Below are positions 62,101 through 64,000 of a DNA stretch of 64,000 nucleotides, piece by piece. Position 1 is the first letter of the stretch. Every line of letters begins with the position of its first letter. The notes under the pieces were generated by a model. The model searched no databases and was not told the DNA's origin. It saw nothing but the letters and a program-made list of their open reading frames with translations. This DNA comes from Pseudomonas thermotolerans DSM 14292 (GTDB taxonomy: Bacteria > Pseudomonadota > Gammaproteobacteria > Pseudomonadales > Pseudomonadaceae): contig NZ_KB822599.1 of the NCBI RefSeq assembly GCF_000364625.1, positions 124,001 through 188,000 of the forward strand. The letters run 5' to 3'. Position numbers and translations under genes: made by a program.

Positions 62101-62236
62101 CGATGGTACGCGCCAGCTTGAAGTGGCGGACCTGATCGGCGAAGGCAGTGGGCGGAGCCACTCCCAGGGCCGCCAGGCTCGATCCTCCAAGGCCAACGGC
62201 GCAGACCTTGAAGAATTGCCGACGGTTCATGTCCAT
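59162..62236 (-). CDS. fdnG: formate dehydrogenase alpha subunit, selenoprotein
   Basis: 1024 residues with an in-frame TGA at 61646-61648 (codon 197) read as selenocysteine; E. coli FdnG has U196. The context is NQARV-U-HGPTVASLAPTFGRGAMT, typical. A twin-arginine signal NRRQFFKV begins the protein, a [4Fe-4S] motif CPYCSVGCG follows, and molybdopterin domains fill the rest. The start at 62236 has GGAG six bases upstream. It oxidises formate to CO2 in the periplasm. A gene finder would split it at the TGA into two. Confidence 0.94.
61603..61648 (-). promoter_or_regulatory. SECIS element with Sec UGA codon
   Basis: TGA at 61648-61646, followed by CACGGCC (61645-61639) pairing perfectly with GGCCGTG (61609-61603), with the apical stem GGCA-AGTCT-TGCC between. 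Matches the position and shape of bacterial SECIS hairpins bound by SelB. Confidence 0.88.
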
Positions 62237-62452
62237 CCTGTTCTCCTCTTCAGGCGTGTCCCGGTACATTGCCGGAGACTCGGGCGTCCTGAAAAGATAG
62301 TCCAGCGCCGGCATTCCGCCAGCCGCGCGGGCCAAGTGCCGCCCCCGGTCGGCGAGCGGAGTCGTCCTGCGGCAGCCGCGGGGGCCTCGACCACTGGCAA
62401 GTGGCGCCGGCGCCGGCATAATGCCCGCCCTTTTCTTGCCCGGAGATCCCCC

Positions 62453-62902
62453 ATGCCCGCGCCCACCTGGTGGCTGCTCGCCCTTCCCCTCATCGCCGGC
62501 GCCTGCCTGCCCCTGCAGGCCGGCATCAACGGTCAGCTGGCCAAACACATCTCCAGCGTGCTGGCCGCCGGGCTGATATCCTTCGCGGTGGGCACCCTGG
62601 CCCTTCTGGTGGTGGTCCTCGCCCAGCGCGAGCTGCCCGGCCTCGGTGTGCTGCGCGGGGTGAGCTGGTGGCAGTGGTGCGGCGGCTTCCTCGGGGTGTT
62701 CTTCATCGTCACCGCCGCCTTCGCCGGACCGCGGATCGGCGCCCTGCTGTTCATGGTGCTGGTGATCGCCGGCCAGTTGGGCATGGCCGTGCTGCTCGAC
62801 CACTTCGGCTGGGCGGGCTTTCGCGAGGCCCCGATCAGCCTCGGCAAGCTCACTGGGCTCCTGCTGATCGTCGCGGGCATCTGGCTGATCCGGCGCGGCT
62901 GA
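62453..62902 (+). CDS. DMT-type membrane protein, YdcZ/DUF606 family
   Basis: A 149-residue protein with four to five hydrophobic helices (LLALPLIAGACLPLQAGINGQLA, ISFAVGTLALLVVVLA, FLGVFFIVTAAFAGPRIGALLF, LLLIVAGIWLIRRG). The motif AGINGQL and size fit the DUF606 half-size transporters. Substrate unknown. CGGAG precedes the ATG. Divergent from fdnG with 216 bp between. Confidence 0.75.
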   Translation: MPAPTWWLLALPLIAGACLPLQAGINGQLAKHISSVLAAGLISFAVGTLALLVVVLAQRELPGLGVLRGVSWWQWCGGFLGVFFIVTAAFAGPRIGALLFMVLVIAGQLGMAVLLDHFGWAGFREAPISLGKLTGLLLIVAGIWLIRRG

Positions 62903-63060
62903 ACTGGCACCCCGCTCCTCCCTGGCGGGACGGCAGCCAGCGGGGCTCCGCACGCACTGGCGCTCCCGGCAGCGGCGCGGACGCGGACTTGCAAGCAATT
63001 TACATACCGGCACATTGCTTCCATCGCCCGGCAATGCCACTATGCGCCTGCTCCGCTGCA

Positions 63061-63074
63061 TTTGTGATCACAAA
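63061..63074. promoter_or_regulatory. perfect 14-bp palindrome before cyclase
   Basis: TTTGTGATCACAAA resembles the CRP/Vfr half-site TGTGA paired with TCACA, but its spacing is shorter than usual. It ends two bases before the putative start codon. Confidence 0.4.
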
Positions 63075-63076
63075 AG

Positions 63077-64000
63077 ATGGCCCCCGACGCCCGCCTTCCT
63101 CCTTCCGAGTACCTCGCCCTCTGGCGGGAAGCCCAGGACACCCGGACCCGAACCCGCCTGGGCGCCATCTACTACCTGATCGGCTGGCTGCTGATCTGGC
63201 TGTTCGCCGCCACCCCAGGCTCGCTGCTCCTCGGTCTCGCCGGCACCCTGTACTTCGCCCTCATCATGGCGCTGCGCTGGCTGCACCGGCTGCCCGTCCA
63301 GGAGAACGAGGCCAACCTCCACCTCTGGCTCGACCAGCACTGGCGGCTGCTCTACCTCTCCTCCCTAGGCTGGGGCGTGAGCCATGCCTGGACGCTGTAC
63401 AGTCCCGCCTTCTCTGCCGCGACGCCGATCGCCACCCTCGGCACCCTGGCGTTCAGTACTTCGATGGTCTTCAACTTCCCGATGAGCAAGCGGCGCTGCA
63501 TGACCGCCCTGCAGCTGCTCTACCTACCAGGCCTGGCGGTGCTCGGCCTGCAGATCCACGAGCAGCAGGCCGAGCTGGTGACCCTGGCGGTCTACCTCAG
63601 CTACCTGCTGCTGGTGATCGACCGCAGCCACCGCGAATACCACTCGCGGGTCGCCTTGGAGCGCCAGCTGATCGAGCAGCGCGAGCGCTTCGCCCGACTC
63701 AGCCGCACCGACCCCCTGACCCAGCTGGGCAACCGTCTGCACTTCAACAGCCTGTTCCCGGCCATGGTGGCCAACGGGCGACGCCAGCGCACCCCGCTGT
63801 CGCTGGTCCTGCTGGACATCGACCTGTTCAAGCGCATCAACGACCAGTTCGGCCATGCCAGCGGCGACGCCTGCCTGATCGTGTTCGCCGAGCGCATGCG
63901 CCAGGTGTTCCGCCGCAACAGCGACGTACTGCTGCGCCTGGGCGGCGAGGAGTTCGGCGTGCTGATGCCGGGCACCTCCCTGGAGCAGGCCCGCGAGCTG
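63077..64000 (+). CDS. diguanylate cyclase (3' truncated by window)
   Basis: 308 residues to the window edge. The N-terminal part (about 35-190) has several membrane helices (LGAIYYLIGWLLIWLF, LLLGLAGTLYFALIMALRW, LLYLPGLAVLGLQ). A GGDEF domain then starts with RTDPLTQLGNRLHF and reaches GGEEF, with the Mg/GTP-binding DIDLFKRIND. It makes c-di-GMP in response to an unknown membrane signal. An in-frame stop just upstream excludes a longer N-terminus, although no clear ribosome site precedes the ATG. Confidence 0.87.
   Translation, partial: MAPDARLPPSEYLALWREAQDTRTRTRLGAIYYLIGWLLIWLFAATPGSLLLGLAGTLYFALIMALRWLHRLPVQENEANLHLWLDQHWRLLYLSSLGWGVSHAWTLYSPAFSAATPIATLGTLAFSTSMVFNFPMSKRRCMTALQLLYLPGLAVLGLQIHEQQAELVTLAVYLSYLLLVIDRSHREYHSRVALERQLIEQRERFARLSRTDPLTQLGNRLHFNSLFPAMVANGRRQRTPLSLVLLDIDLFKRINDQFGHASGDACLIVFAERMRQVFRRNSDVLLRLGGEEFGVLMPGTSLEQAREL

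Noticed and set aside
59285..62902. Plus-strand open frame of about 1200 codons opposite fdnG
   Set aside because: Shadow of the high-GC third positions of fdnG. Only its last 150 codons (from 62453) are a real gene.

Overview
The window is GC-rich DNA of a Pseudomonas-like gammaproteobacterium. The clearest marker is the right third: a selenocysteine-dependent formate dehydrogenase locus in the order fdnG-fdnH-fdnI-fdhE-selA-selB-tRNA-Sec, next to selD, mnmH and a PhnCDE-type transporter. This looks like the pseudomonad arrangement. Species is not determined.

Layout. (1) 1-11.6 kb is an accessory, defence-type block: a Wadjet-like operon jetABCD (jetA cut by the window start), a divergent HTH-regulator / AAA+ ATPase pair, a tightly overlapped four-gene cluster of mostly unknown function with one broken member, an XRE regulator and a hipBA toxin-antitoxin pair. 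Two 89-residue paralogues lie on either side of the hipBA part. (2) At 12 kb is a tRNA-Met with its own promoter and terminator, followed by a decayed tyrosine-integrase 3' end, so this tRNA was probably an island attachment site. (3) 12.5-14.3 kb and 45.5-47.1 kb are the two halves of one aromatic-catabolism gene set, all on the minus strand: truncated amidase, SDR dehydrogenase, extradiol ring-cleavage dioxygenase, meta-cleavage hydrolase, lipocalin-like protein. (4) Between them sits a 31.2-kb Mu-like transposable prophage (14297-45482) that has split the dioxygenase gene. The 5-6 bp target duplication and the exact reading frame both survive: removing the prophage and one target copy restores a 319-residue enzyme.

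Prophage logic. Repressor, Ner-like protein, DDE transposase A, ATPase B, small early genes, GemA-like and Mor-like proteins are at the right end. Lysis genes (SAR endolysin, Rz/Rz1), small terminase, methyltransferase, large terminase, portal, gpF with a C-terminal toxin-like domain, and gpG run rightward in the middle. Protease/scaffold, major head protein and a siphovirus-like tail with a predicted -1 frameshift run leftward to the left end. Compared with phage Mu, the lysis-to-gpG block appears inverted.

Selenium region (47.2-62.2 kb). The transporter may bring in a selenium oxyanion, SelD makes selenophosphate, MnmH puts selenium into tRNA, and SelA, SelB and tRNA-Sec insert selenocysteine at the in-frame UGA of fdnG (61646-61648), where a SECIS-like hairpin follows. 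FdnGHI is the membrane-bound periplasmic formate dehydrogenase and FdhE its maturation factor. The window ends with a small YdcZ-family membrane protein and a diguanylate cyclase cut by the right edge.

All family names come from motif reading and memory; no database search was possible.
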